In this document: positions 10,356 through 20,689 of the stretch, one piece after another | Numbering within the stretch: position 1 is the first letter of the stretch | How the letters are laid out: each line of letters opens with the position of its first letter | NCBI GenBank assembly: GCA_033297205.1 | Contig: MU859377.1 | Coordinates: forward strand, 1 to 24,542 | From: Pseudoneurospora amorphoporcata | Taxonomy: Eukaryota; Ascomycota; Sordariomycetes; Sordariales; Sordariaceae | Direction: 5' to 3' | Length of the DNA: 24,542 nucleotides | Position numbers and translations under genes: made by a program | Notes under the pieces: model-generated | Databases searched by the model: none | The model's input: the letters and a program-made list of their open reading frames with translations, nothing else | Told to the model about the DNA's origin: nothing

Positions 10356-13300
10356 AGCAGGCAGGCATCTAGAATAGCATCCGGCAACGATGAAGATGAT
10401 AAAAGTAAACAAGATTGCCTATCAATCAAGGGATTATTACAGGTACCTTACATACCTGCCTAGCGGTAGGGTAGATGGCAGTCTTGTTAAAAAGCAATCA
10501 CATATGCTGAATGAAGGACTTCGTTCAGGGACTAGACTACCATTTCACAACTTGAAGTCGTAAATGGAGGTACAACTGTATGTAGTACTATCAAATGTTC
10601 GGGAGAGGTACCCATTCAGCTTCCAGGGCAGGTGACAACTGCAAGATCCGACTCCGACCGCACGTCACGGCACGGCAAACTTTGTGTAGAGTTGATAGGT
10701 AGGTATTTTAGGTATCAACTGCCCGTCGTTTGTTTCTTTTCGTTAGATAAGGTACCTTAGATGCCATCGCGGGGTAGCTTGTTACTTTGAACAACCTTCA
10801 ATAATTGGCAAGACGAGGAGGTACGCGTGTGATATTAGGTACCATGGAATGTGAGCGGTTCGGTATATCATCGGCTCGTCGGTTGAGCTGTTGGGCATGA
10901 TTGGTGTGGATCGGGTTTATGGAGGGTGGTGGGGTTTTGTCAATAAGGTCTCGTATGACCGAATAGGTAACCGCAAAAGATTGTCATGATGGTGTGGTAC
11001 ATGCTTGGTACGCTTCATGGTGGGATTGGAAGACTGGGTGTCGTCATGTGAAGACCAAGTATGAGGGAGAAAAGGGTTGTCGTTCGGTTGCTATCCGAAC
11101 TTAACATCACACTTATTGTGTGTGTTCTACCTGTAAACTGGAAGGTTTTCATGGAGATTGTTTGATGCCGAATGTTCGTGACATTTTCTGGGGGGTTTAC
11201 CAACTTGCAAGTGCATACGCAGTAGACTTGTTCGGCAACCGGCTCGCACAAGCACACAAGCCCATCCATCATCGGGGTCGTCGCAGTCGTCGCGTGTTAT
11301 TGCAAACTAAACTCCACACCTCATCCATCATGGCACATCCAGGGTTAATGCCGGCAGGCGTGGTATGCCGTAGGTATTTCCTAGACCATGAAAAGGCATA
11401 TCTGAATCTTGGTGAAACACTGGCCTATACTCCGGATGAAGGGTGTGGTGCCTGAGGATATTAAGGTATTTATGGTATAGGGCGGCGGAAATCCCGTACA
11501 GAAAACCTTCATTCATGATGCTACTGGATCTCATTTAATTCTACCAGATCGACATGTTTCCTCATATGGCTCGGTAAAGATTATTTCCACCCACGAGGTG
11601 TGTTGTCCTTGGAACAGGCGAGGAGTGAGGAGATGGTGCAACATGTGGAGAAGAGCCAAGCACCCAAGTCTTGAAGCAAAGTGAAAAGGCGGGATGAGCC
11701 GATGAGGTGAGCCATGAAAAGCATTGACCAATGGAAAAGCCTTGTTGTTGCGGGAACGAATGCCGACATTCAAGATCTTCGGTCCTACCGCTAATTCATG
11801 GCCAAGCTTGATGCTCAACCCCAAGCACGAGGCAAAAGGACTGGCAATATCGGAATCTTTGAAGCCAGACGAAAGAGACAAACAAGTTGGAAGTTTTTGA
11901 TAACGAAAACTTGATGTGGACGCAGACAAGCGGGCAAACACGACCAAATCACTTTTCAAATAGAACAGCAAGACAAAAGCCGAACAATGGAAAGCAAAAG
12001 TGCAAATGATCGACGGCGTGTAGGTAACCCATAGTTGCAGCGCTAAACCGCAAGAAGGGATCAAGTTAAAACTGACACATGTAGGACTGCCGTGTGTGGT
12101 CAAGAACGTTGCCAAGATGGGGATGCGGCGGCAGGTTGCGGCGAGATCCGTTGGGTGCCGTCAAGCTCTGGCGAGTTCCGTCGCTTGCGGTTGGGCAAGA
12201 GCTTGCAGATGCTTCATTCCTTCCTTCCCCGCCTTCCTTTTGCTGATGTCTGATGGGTGGCAATCATGATTGCAGTTTGATGCCTGCTGTCCGCTTTTTG
12301 CTGTCCGCTGCCGGTCTGAAGGGGGCTGGAAGTCGTTGACGTTGACGCCGTCTTGCAGTTTGATCAGCGCAGCCGAGTGTCGTCCGAGTGGTCTCTCGCA
12401 GCCAATATCAAAAATCGTCGAATTGGATATCAAACTTTAGACGACAAAGAACCCATAGGGATTTCAGATGGATCCTCTAAACTTCTGGTGGCGGCTGACG
12501 AACATCCATCATCTGCAGGCTGCCACTGACATGCTGCGCCTGTTTCATGTTGAATGAAAGACTGGAGGAATGCGGATATCCGTTGCAGATCGTATTCAGA
12601 AGAGTTGAAGGAAAGCACATCCATCTTAAATATACATTGTAGAGACTTAGACGTTGTCCGGGAGTCTTCAGGCTCTCCAGCGACAACTCCGCTCACAGTG
12701 TCAGATTGGCGGGGCTTCAGCTGAGGGTTGAGATTGCGGCCGTGTGTTTTTAGCCCACTCAAGTACTGCCGCGTACCTTTGCATTGCCAAACGTGTCCAA
12801 TTGCAAACGACAGACTTGACGGTACCTTCCCTCAGCAAAGGACAATGGTTCCAGGTGGTTTCTTGGGGCACAAGACTTCCCCATCGCCGGCAATCCACGG
12901 TTCCACCAGACGTGAGCACTGTCCTCGCTGGGTGTGGCCTGGAGTTGCCCTGTCCACCACTGGAAGGAAAGGCCCTTGTTTCTTGCCTGCCCACCAGTCT
13001 TGTGCCGTGTCTGTGTCTGGGTCCCGTCTGTTTGAAAACCTCCGTTCTCCAGATCCAAAAATCCGCTTTTCTCCTTTAATCCCACCTTGGCCGGCGCCAG
13101 CTTGCTAAGAGCCAACATTGTACCGACAACATCTATCTTGAAAGACTTTATATCCGATAGATTTTCTACTCCGTCGACCCGCCACCTGGCTAGCTCCGCC
13201 CACGCCGCTCGAAAATTCAAAAAGAGCCAGCCGACAACTTGGTTCCCCAAAGACGGTTTTCCCGATGCGCAAATCAGACCACAGCTAGCGGTCCACCTTT

Positions 13301-13542
13301 ATGCCATTCCCATCCCATCTCGAGTTGCATCTGTCTTGCCGGCCTTGGTGACCGCTCCCTAAAAGCCAGCAGGCCACCACGCCAGTCCGCCGAGGGAGGC
13401 TTCAGCCACGAGCACAAGGTAGTCGTCCGGCGAGAGAGAGAACCCCTTCGGTCCCGGCCTTGACCACGACGACGTCGACATATCCAGTCCCCGACCGGTA
13501 CCCCGGCTGGCTCAGAACACGATTCTGAGTCGGCATAGGCGT

Positions 13543-16500
13543 ATGCCTCGCGGATCCTCATCAGCAAAGCGACAGCAGGGTGCGAACAATCAGCGCGACA
13601 CGAGACATGAAGGTGGCCTTGTAGGCCCGGGCAAGCGCGTTCCCAAGCAGCAAAAGAGTCACCAGCAGCTCGCCGCCCTCGATCAACGTCCTACTGCTGC
13701 TGTCGTCGATAATGCTGCTCCCGCCGCAGCCGTCCCCCAGATCAACAATAACACGAACAACGCGACTACTGCCAATGCTTTCCCCGCCCTGCCCGACGAC
13801 AACAACAACACCATGGCCGCCGAGTCTCTGCGCCGCGGCTCCCTGGGTGGCGCCTACTCCGAGTCAGAGTCCGCCGAGTCGCTCGCTTTCCCGCCCCTGC
13901 AGTCCGCCCACGAGGAGAACCACCGTCAAATCAACGTGAACGACGCCAAGAATACAAACGTTCACCGTGACCCGGGTCCCGTCGAATATGCCCTGACCGT
14001 ACTCAGGTCCTGTCCGATCTACGATACCATCGCCATTCTCATCATCCTGATGCAGTTGTCTCCGGCTTTCCTCGCCATTGTCTACATGCTCTTCACCCTC
14101 TTGACCTTCGTCCCTCCTGTTACTACTAGTTCCGGGTTGACCATTGCCGATATCTTCGACGGGAACCAGGGCACACCCTCGCTCACCACGCTGGCCTGTA
14201 TGGACGTGGCTGTGCTGGGCATATGGCTGTTTCTATGGGCTCCCATGCAGCAGTTCATATTGGATTTAGCCCAGGTTGTCATATCCCTTACCCTCGGAGG
14301 AGGCGGAAGCTCAAGGACTAGCACGTCCAACACCATCTTCCTCTGCGTCACCATCATTGGGGCATCCCAATGGACGAGACAGGCTAGGTGGAATGGCCTC
14401 ACCCGTTTGACTACCCTCTTTGGGACGAATCGCTTCATTCCGACCAGTCATGGTGATCCTATCGAACATACCGTACGAGCTTTCGAGAAAAAGGGTCCGT
14501 ATGGCTGGGTTAGAAGCGTTTTGGCTATACACATTCTTACACAGGGACTGGTACGGTACATTCGGGAGTGGTATCTACGCAGGGAAAGACGAGATTTGCA
14601 GTCACAAAGTCAACTGGATCCGGAGGCCGGCAAGACGGTTTCGTTTTCGGACAGCTGCTCCGACGCGGCGCTGATGGCAGCCGATAGCGACGCCCATCTG
14701 CAAACAAGTGCGGGTACTGTTTCAAACAAAAAGAGACGAAAGCAGAGCGCCCAGGTTAGGATACGACAGCCTCTGTGGGCCGCGCTGGCTAGCACAAAAA
14801 TTGTTATGGTCAAGGAGTACGAGCTCTCCCATGCGGCTTCCGAATCAGCTGGCAGCAACGCTACCGATATCCACAACTTGGGGAACGCGCCGTTTAACAC
14901 GCAGCCGGAACAGATTTGGATTTGTTACATTGGTAGCGACGAAGTCTGCTTCAACACTAGTTATTTTCCCGACTTTCCTGATGACGAAACCATGGACGAG
15001 GCTGGGACCCCTAGCGTTAGCATCGCCAAGCCCTTTTATGTCAGAGTCAACAACGCGAAATGGCAACCGACACGCATTATTCCTATCGAAGGCACCGAAG
15101 AAGACAGGCACCAAGGCACCCGTTGGACAGGCGACATATATGGACTTACCCCCTTATCCAACTATGCATGCGAATTTGTTAGCACCCGAACAGATCAGGT
15201 TATCTACAAGGCCAATGTCAGGACTGTCCAGGCTAAGAGTAGGGATCCCGAGGCACCCGCAAAGGCACCAGCTAATAACCAGCGCGTCAACAATGTCCGC
15301 CACGACTCTCCGGTTACTACCCTGAGGGCTTCGATTGCGGCTGCTGAGATCAAGCTGGCTGACGAGAAGGCCCGACTCAAGACGGCGCGCAAGGAAAACA
15401 ACCGTAGAGTGAACGCTGCCAAGAAGGAGATAGAGAAACTCACGGCAGCTGTCCAGTCAGCGGGAGGTGATGACGACAAGCTCAAGCAGAAGGTGGCCCA
15501 AAACAAGATCCAGGAGAAACGAGCGGAGGAGTCCATTGCGCAGCTTGAAGCCGAACTAAAGGAACTTGAAGCCATCCCCGAGGAGCTCCTTGCGGAATAC
15601 CGGTCCAAACAGAGCACTTGGAAGTCCGAAAAGGCTCGCTATGAGGAAGCCCGCTCTGCATTCAAGAGCTTCAAAGCCAGCCTCGAGTCCGAGGTCAAGG
15701 TTCTCAAAGACGAGAAAACCAGTCTGCAAGCCAAGAAAAAGAAGATCGAATCCCGCATCAGCAAGGTCAAGGAAGAGCACAAGCGCATAACGGATGCCAA
15801 TGTTCAGGGCCTTGGTGAAGCTGAACGCCGGCGCCAGAACCGCGCCACGCTTGAGGCAGACATTGCCACAGCTGAGAGGCATCTCACTGATCGCATCAAC
15901 TCTGTCAGAAGCATGAACATTGCGAAGCAGGGGCAGATCAGCGACCTGAGCAGCCAGCTTCACGCTTATTTGGCCAGTGTTCAGGAGGATATGGCTTACG
16001 CACACGGCCATGCGGCGGCTGTTGCTGGCGGTCAGTACCCGCAGGCTAGCAATGCTGCAACCGGCTGGGGAATGCCTCCTGGTGCTACCGCCGCTGCCGC
16101 GGCAGCAAATAGTACCTTTGCCAACGCACCGGCGCAGACACTTTGGCCGGCAGCCACTGCCGCAGCATCTGCATCTCTTGGCCCTCAGACTGGTTCAGCA
16201 GCTCTTCTTCCCCCGCCACCGATCGGAGGACCGTTCAGCAATCCCCTTCAGCAGCATCAGCACTCTCAGCAACCGGCTATCGGCACCCCGGCTCAGCAAC
16301 GCAAGGCAAGAGGCAGATCCTCGTCGATGCTTAGTGACGTCTCAGGATTCACCGAGTCAACGGATGAGGACGAGCGCGAAAGACTTGAGCGTGAGAGATT
16401 TGCACTCAGCTACGGACACAGTCATCAACATCAGCACAGCAGCGCGAACACCATCTTCGCTACCCCGGGCTCGATGCGCGGAGCACCGCCAGGCTTTGGC

Positions 16501-16803
16501 TTCCCGACCAGACAGCAGCGACTCGTCGGCAACAACGGGACTTTCGGTCCCATCGGCCCTAGTACAAGCTCAGGCTCAGGGCCCAACGGATTCAACAGTG
16601 GTACTGTTCTGGGATCCGGCTCCGGCTCGGGATCCGGGTCTGCCGTTGTCTCTGTTGGCTCCGGCTCGGGATCTCTTTCAGGCTCGGCGTTGGGTTCCGG
16701 CATTGATTCTGGTCGTAGCAGCGTCAGGTCCGCTAGAGACAGTGCTGGTAGCGGTAGTGCCGAGGGAAGCTCCAAAGATCCCGGTAGCCCTAATGATCGT
16801 TGA
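13543..16803 (+). CDS. acrB: AcrB-type ubiquitination network signalling protein
   Basis: A single 3,261-bp exon encodes 1,086 aa. In Aspergillus nidulans AcrB is a membrane and coiled-coil protein in the CreB/CreD ubiquitin network, affecting carbon repression and acriflavine resistance. Seen here: a basic start MPRGSSSAKRQQGANNQRDT with HEGGLVGPGKRVPKQ (22-36), typical of the family; an Asn/Ala-rich linker; hydrophobic segments at about 161-191, 215-250 and 263-276, with a weaker one near 325-340; a middle domain (about 400-560) holding IWICYIGSDEVCFNTSYFPD and YGLTPLSNYACEFVSTRTDQ; and a long Lys/Glu/Ala coiled coil at about 590-820. The C-terminal third is Ala/Gln/Pro-rich with an acidic ESTDEDERERLERERF patch, ending in a Gly-Ser repeat tail (about 1020-1062). 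Length is close to that known for Aspergillus AcrB (about 1,000 aa). Molecular activity is unknown in the family; the name rests on architecture and remembered sequence. The ATG at 13543 is preferred over Met 91 because the upstream residues look conserved. Confidence 0.88.
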   Translation: MPRGSSSAKRQQGANNQRDTRHEGGLVGPGKRVPKQQKSHQQLAALDQRPTAAVVDNAAPAAAVPQINNNTNNATTANAFPALPDDNNNTMAAESLRRGSLGGAYSESESAESLAFPPLQSAHEENHRQINVNDAKNTNVHRDPGPVEYALTVLRSCPIYDTIAILIILMQLSPAFLAIVYMLFTLLTFVPPVTTSSGLTIADIFDGNQGTPSLTTLACMDVAVLGIWLFLWAPMQQFILDLAQVVISLTLGGGGSSRTSTSNTIFLCVTIIGASQWTRQARWNGLTRLTTLFGTNRFIPTSHGDPIEHTVRAFEKKGPYGWVRSVLAIHILTQGLVRYIREWYLRRERRDLQSQSQLDPEAGKTVSFSDSCSDAALMAADSDAHLQTSAGTVSNKKRRKQSAQVRIRQPLWAALASTKIVMVKEYELSHAASESAGSNATDIHNLGNAPFNTQPEQIWICYIGSDEVCFNTSYFPDFPDDETMDEAGTPSVSIAKPFYVRVNNAKWQPTRIIPIEGTEEDRHQGTRWTGDIYGLTPLSNYACEFVSTRTDQVIYKANVRTVQAKSRDPEAPAKAPANNQRVNNVRHDSPVTTLRASIAAAEIKLADEKARLKTARKENNRRVNAAKKEIEKLTAAVQSAGGDDDKLKQKVAQNKIQEKRAEESIAQLEAELKELEAIPEELLAEYRSKQSTWKSEKARYEEARSAFKSFKASLESEVKVLKDEKTSLQAKKKKIESRISKVKEEHKRITDANVQGLGEAERRRQNRATLEADIATAERHLTDRINSVRSMNIAKQGQISDLSSQLHAYLASVQEDMAYAHGHAAAVAGGQYPQASNAATGWGMPPGATAAAAAANSTFANAPAQTLWPAATAAASASLGPQTGSAALLPPPPIGGPFSNPLQQHQHSQQPAIGTPAQQRKARGRSSSMLSDVSGFTESTDEDERERLERERFALSYGHSHQHQHSSANTIFATPGSMRGAPPGFGFPTRQQRLVGNNGTFGPIGPSTSSGSGPNGFNSGTVLGSGSGSGSGSAVVSVGSGSGSLSGSALGSGIDSGRSSVRSARDSAGSGSAEGSSKDPGSPNDR

Positions 16804-18713
16804 GCTTTCTTCTGCTGTCCTTAGCCGGTCTGTCTAGACCCCGATGTTCGTTTCGCCTGGCTGTATGTTCTGCTTGTTTGATTGCTGTCTGCCGGTCTGC
16901 TTTAGATCGGGTGTTCCGCTCGTTTGTGTCCTTCATGGACGATGGCCGTGGTGGTTTGCTATGTTGGTGCGCTTGACCGATTGAGTGTTCGTGTCTGAGC
17001 TCCTATCGGCAATGTGGTGTCAATGGATGGATGTCTGGTCTCTGGATGTACTTGAAGGGACGCCGCTTGTCGGTTTAGTCGTTGAAGCTTGATGTGGCTT
17101 GTCGTGGATCCTCGTCGTGGATGATGATGTGAGCGTTGTCTCGCCGGCCTTGTTGACGGTGTTGACAGAAGTTGAGTCGGGAAAAAAATGTACCTAGCGT
17201 AGTATGATAATCCGAGCGGACCAGTCCTTGTTTGTTTTTCTCTTCATCTTTTCTCATCACTTGATCAAGGCTGTATAAGTAATTGTGAATGTTCTGGTGC
17301 TCCTTCGAGTTCAGGGTATGAGTAACCTCTTCACCACTGTTGATGTTGAACGCTGAAGCCGAGAAAGACCAGGCGAAAAGGGAGCAATCCTCTCTACATA
17401 CATTATAATCTTTCATTAGAGGTATTTATCGGCCCATGTCTTTGTTCCACGCCTCAAATACTGCGGTACGGCAATTTTTCCACTCCCTTGATGCAGTTCC
17501 GATCATCTCCTGGGTTCAGTCAGCTCCGTGCTAACGTGCCTCCCTGTCAATCGGTCGAGTTCAGCTCGGTCCGACAAGCCACCATAATGTTACGGGTACC
17601 GATACCGAAGAGGCTTGCTTTCTGTCCGGGCTGGTTGATGAGCAGCCCTATGAGGCTCAGATCATTTTAGAGCATTAATAACGAATACTGGGGTTTAAAT
17701 CGCATCATCTGGTACTATCCGTCTACAGCTGGGTACGCTACCCATCAGTAATAGTGGCATCGCTCGACGCTCGATATCTGTGAACGCATCAAATACTCAA
17801 CTTCAAAGCAATTCTGATATATTGGTAACTGCTCTGTGACTGACGTATTTGCTCCTCGCGCACACCTGACGGTGACATGGTGGTCTATTGTCTGCCTTGA
17901 TCACCGCACAGTCTACACCCACTACGGTAATATTCACCCTTGAAGACTTTGGATGTTCACAATCATCCAGGCTATTTGTCGAAACGCAGGCAGTTTTCGT
18001 TAAAAAGTAACTGGCCGGTGAACATACTCACCAAACTCGGACAAACAAAAGACATATGGTGAGGGTGCAGACAACTCTCTTGATTATCTCCTGCAAGCAT
18101 CAGCATGTTCCAGTTCCAGGTCAATCAATCATCAAACCGTACACCTCCCGATTGGCCGTTCTCCCACATCGTCCTCAGCTCACGACACACAAGATGGTCT
18201 CCTTGCCTTTGTAGATCTAGCGTGGCTAGGTACCTACATAGAGCAACAGGAATAACGGGGTGAGTACGTACCTAGGTAGCCCTGTTGCCGTGGCACTTTC
18301 TATAGTTTTCTTCTCTGCGTTGCATCGACAGATTTCGGCCCTTTCTTCTCTTCTCTTCTCGTCTCCTCTCTATAATTACCACCAGCTTGCCCCCTTCCTT
18401 TCATTTGATCGTTTCATTAATTTTAGGTCCTTCACTTTGGTTAGGTAGGGTATGCTTGGCGTCATGTTCCTTGAGGAAACTCCGGTGGTCATAGGTACCT
18501 CTGTATTTGCCTCTCGCGTTAGGCACCCTAGGTACTTACGTACATAAAGTGCTAAAATCTACGATACCTCTGCATTGTTTACCTAGCCTTACCAAGCCTG
18601 GGTAGGTATCTAGTAGTTCCTCAATTTCACCACGTGCGTCAGTGAGCCTAGATTTCGTTGTTTCTGGAGAATCCCCGTGGTGTTCACAAGTTGTGGTGTT
18701 TTTGAATGAACCG
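16804..18713. other. Intergenic region after acrB, no gene seen
   Basis: The first few hundred bases are T/G-rich and fit a 3' UTR and terminator region. Several TACCTA/TAGGTA-type motifs occur at 18228-18280, 18440-18450 and 18525-18610. A pyrimidine run of TCTTC units lies around 18340-18372. No supported coding sequence or RNA gene. Confidence 0.5.

Positions 18714-18744
<31 letters not shown>
18714..18744. repeat. A31 homopolymer followed by A+T-rich run
   Basis: Thirty-one uninterrupted A, then an A/T-only stretch to about 18769. It could be a retroposon tail or simple slippage. No recognisable retroelement body lies immediately upstream, so only the tract is claimed. Confidence 0.85.
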
Positions 18745-18748
<4 letters not shown>

Positions 18749-18976
18749 TTTAAAAATAAAATAAAAAACAATTGGCCGATGGGCCTTCCTTTTCGTTTAT
18801 CCTTCTTTCTCGAGCTAGATCTAATATGAGATCAGAATTGCAGAATGGTACGAACAATGAGTGTCAGAGGCTCGCAAAGGAACGGAATGAATGATCGCGG
18901 TGTTTCTTTTACGAGTTAGTTGTGTCTGTTAGCCCCGCCGCTTGTATTTATAATGTCCAGCGTCTCAAATAACTCG

Positions 18977-19327
18977 CCGGCCGGCTGTCGCTCCTTCCTT
19001 AAGTGTCGTTCATACATACCGTAATAACTCGACAAACTGGCAAACCGCTTTCCCTGTTTCTGTGCAGGGTATATGGCATATCTGTACAGAGAGCTGGCAG
19101 GATCAGCCCGCTTACTCTATATGTAGATGTGTGTGAGTTAACGTGGAGGGCAATATCCTTTAGTTTTCCCTAACTGGGCAGATACCTTTGCTGGTGTATG
19201 TTGGTTGACTGGGCTTCTTCCTGGCAGATTTCTGCCCTCTACCTTGTACAGAAACAGAGAAAGGAGTTTGCCAGTTTGTCGAGTTATTACGGTATTGTCG
19301 CCGCATGATATCCGGCCGGCCGGCCGG
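18977..19327. repeat. Foldback inverted repeat with CCGG-rich ends
   Basis: Arms 19016-19066 and 19245-19295 are reverse complements at 47 of 51 positions. Similarity decays but continues inward: GGCAG...GCCC-like matches lie near 19067-19115 and 19200-19244. Outside the arms, both sides carry a CCGGCCGG block (18977-18984 and 19312-19327, the latter four CCGG units). The whole could form a cruciform or long hairpin RNA and looks like a miniature foldback element. No coding frame belongs to it. Confidence 0.75.
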
Positions 19328-20140
19328 TCACTCTTGCCTGTCAACGCTTACCCTCCCAATCTCCTGTACTTGTCTATCCACGTGTGTACTCATTCCTACA
19401 TCTGTCCGCCACTTGCACCAATGGCTTTTCTACATGGCATTCTGTGTCCCGCAACGAACCATCTCGATGGCCTGAACACTTCTCCGTTACGAATTACATA
19501 ATAGGGTACCATCTTCTCCTTTCCCTTCACCTTCCCGTCTTTCTATACTATAATATTGTATACCCCTATATTAGCGCTACATATTGCTCCTTTTCTATAC
19601 TTCCTGCCTAGCGGTTGTCATGCATCGAATCGTAGCAGGTACATACCTGTCCGGGATGTTGAATGTGACATCACCTTCCGGAAATTGGTGGTTTCTGAAA
19701 ATTACTGCGTAGCAAGATGGAAGGAGAGGATGGTAATTAGCCTGAAGAGAACCGGGCTGATGGGGACTAACTTCGATGGCATCGAGACGGTTTGACAAGA
19801 ACTTCTGTTTCCACTTGCAATTATAATTTGCAGTCCACATACATCTGAAATTCCAGTGCAGAGTCTGCACTACAGACGTTTGAATGCACAATGCGCCTTT
19901 CAACAAACAAACGGTCCAACCTTCAATTTCTCATAGGTACCGCAGCAGGAATATAGGGAGCGTAACAGGCCTTGTTATATATCTATTGCATAACTATGTG
20001 ACAAGCCCTATTGAATTAATAAGGCTTGTTGGCTGAGGGAAGCCTCTGATTGGTCAGATTTTAGTGCAAAATGATAAAAGCTAAAGACCCCTATAAGGCC
20101 TTCTAAAGGTCCTTCTAAGGGTCATTGATTAGGGTCTTCC
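19328..20140. other. Intergenic, no gene seen
   Basis: Ordinary composition until about 19950. A stem of ACAAGCCCTATT with AATAAGGCTTGT (20001-20029, 11 of 12 paired) lies near the change to repeat DNA. Short frames at 19556-19906 on both strands have no recognisable content. Confidence 0.45.
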
Positions 20141-20188
20141 TAGTGGTCCTTTTGGTAGCCGTTTTAGTAGTCCTTTTGGTAGCCGTTT
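20141..20188. repeat. Two tandem 24-bp units
   Basis: Units 20141-20164 and 20165-20188 both read TAGTRGTCCTTTTGGTAGCC followed by GTTT and differ at one base. They sit just before the A+T-rich repeat compartment. Confidence 0.85.
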
Positions 20189-20236
20189 ACTAGAAGATTT
20201 TGATTTTAAAATCCAGATGAGGGCATTTGCACTTTC

Positions 20237-20254
20237 GCGTGAAACTTTTCACGC
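20237..20254. repeat. Perfect 8-bp stem hairpin
   Basis: GCGTGAAA, then CT, then TTTCACGC: an 8-bp perfect inverted repeat with a 2-base centre, just upstream of the tRNA-like sequence at 20269-20347. Role unknown. Confidence 0.7.
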
Positions 20255-20268
20255 AATAGGAAAAAAGC

Positions 20269-20347
20269 TATCATCAGTTAGAATCGAACTAGTAATCACA
20301 AGGATAAGAGCAACGACAAGAACTATTAAGCCACTAGCTCAATTGAT
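20269..20347 (-). pseudogene. tRNA-like relic or SINE head (possible Lys-CTT type)
   Basis: On the minus strand the 3' half has exact tRNA spacing. A loop CTCTTAT carries a CTT anticodon position; then come five bases, a 5-base variable region, a T-arm with TTCGATT loop, a 7-base acceptor strand TGATGAT and a T6 run (20261-20266) like a Pol III terminator. An A-box-like GCTAGTGGCTTAATAG precedes it. The anticodon stem does not pair, the T-stem pairs only partly and the 5' half is about five bases too long. I read it as a decayed tRNA-derived sequence, not a working tRNA. Confidence 0.3.
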
Positions 20348-20349
20348 TG

Positions 20350-20689
20350 AAAGATGTAGAATATAAGCACATACAGGAGTAATCTGGAAGTAGGGAGAAG
20401 ACTATATATTATATTGAATTCTATGTGCCTAAAAATCTCTCACAAAAAATCTAGTCAATATAATATACCAAACCTGCTAAATTATATAATTATTACCCTT
20501 ATAAACCCTTATTTCTAATATACTCTCCTAATTATACTAGGTAAGGTGCCTAGAAAGCTAATATAAATAAAGATATTTATAATTTTATTCTTGTTTTATT
20601 TCTCTTAGCGGTCGCTTTTAAAGGCGTCGCTCGCTATTAATTACTATTAATAAAGAAGGTCAACGGTATTAGTTTTTAATAATAGCCTG
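20350..20689. other. A+T-rich, RIP-like DNA without genes
   Basis: Very A+T-rich sequence with no open frame of note. TA-rich dinucleotides are frequent, as expected of RIP-decayed repeats. Confidence 0.6.

Larger units (their letters stand above)
9251..13542. other. 4.3-kb gene-poor interval between ccr4 and acrB
   Basis: The left part is the ccr4 3' UTR region, with a GATG microsatellite at 9364-9380. The middle has tetranucleotide and homopolymer tracts (G14 at 10165-10178, CATC repeats at 10223-10239, CCTA/CCTG repeats at 10328-10355) and several TACCTA/TAGGTA motifs. From about 12700 the sequence becomes the presumed promoter and leader of acrB. The longest frame (11531-12115, minus) has no recognisable content. 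I see no tRNA or rRNA here. Confidence 0.5.

Noticed and set aside
11531..12115. 194-codon minus-strand open frame
   Set aside because: No recognisable motif, no consistent fungal codon pattern or spliced extension, and scattered cysteine- and leucine-rich composition as expected of a chance antisense frame.
12728..13362. Overlapping long frames before acrB
   Set aside because: Several frames on both strands are open at once in this C-rich leader region and none shows a domain.
14708..16837. Long alternative frames inside acrB on both strands
   Set aside because: Shadows of the 1,086-codon acrB frame, caused by its biased codon use and low-complexity tail.
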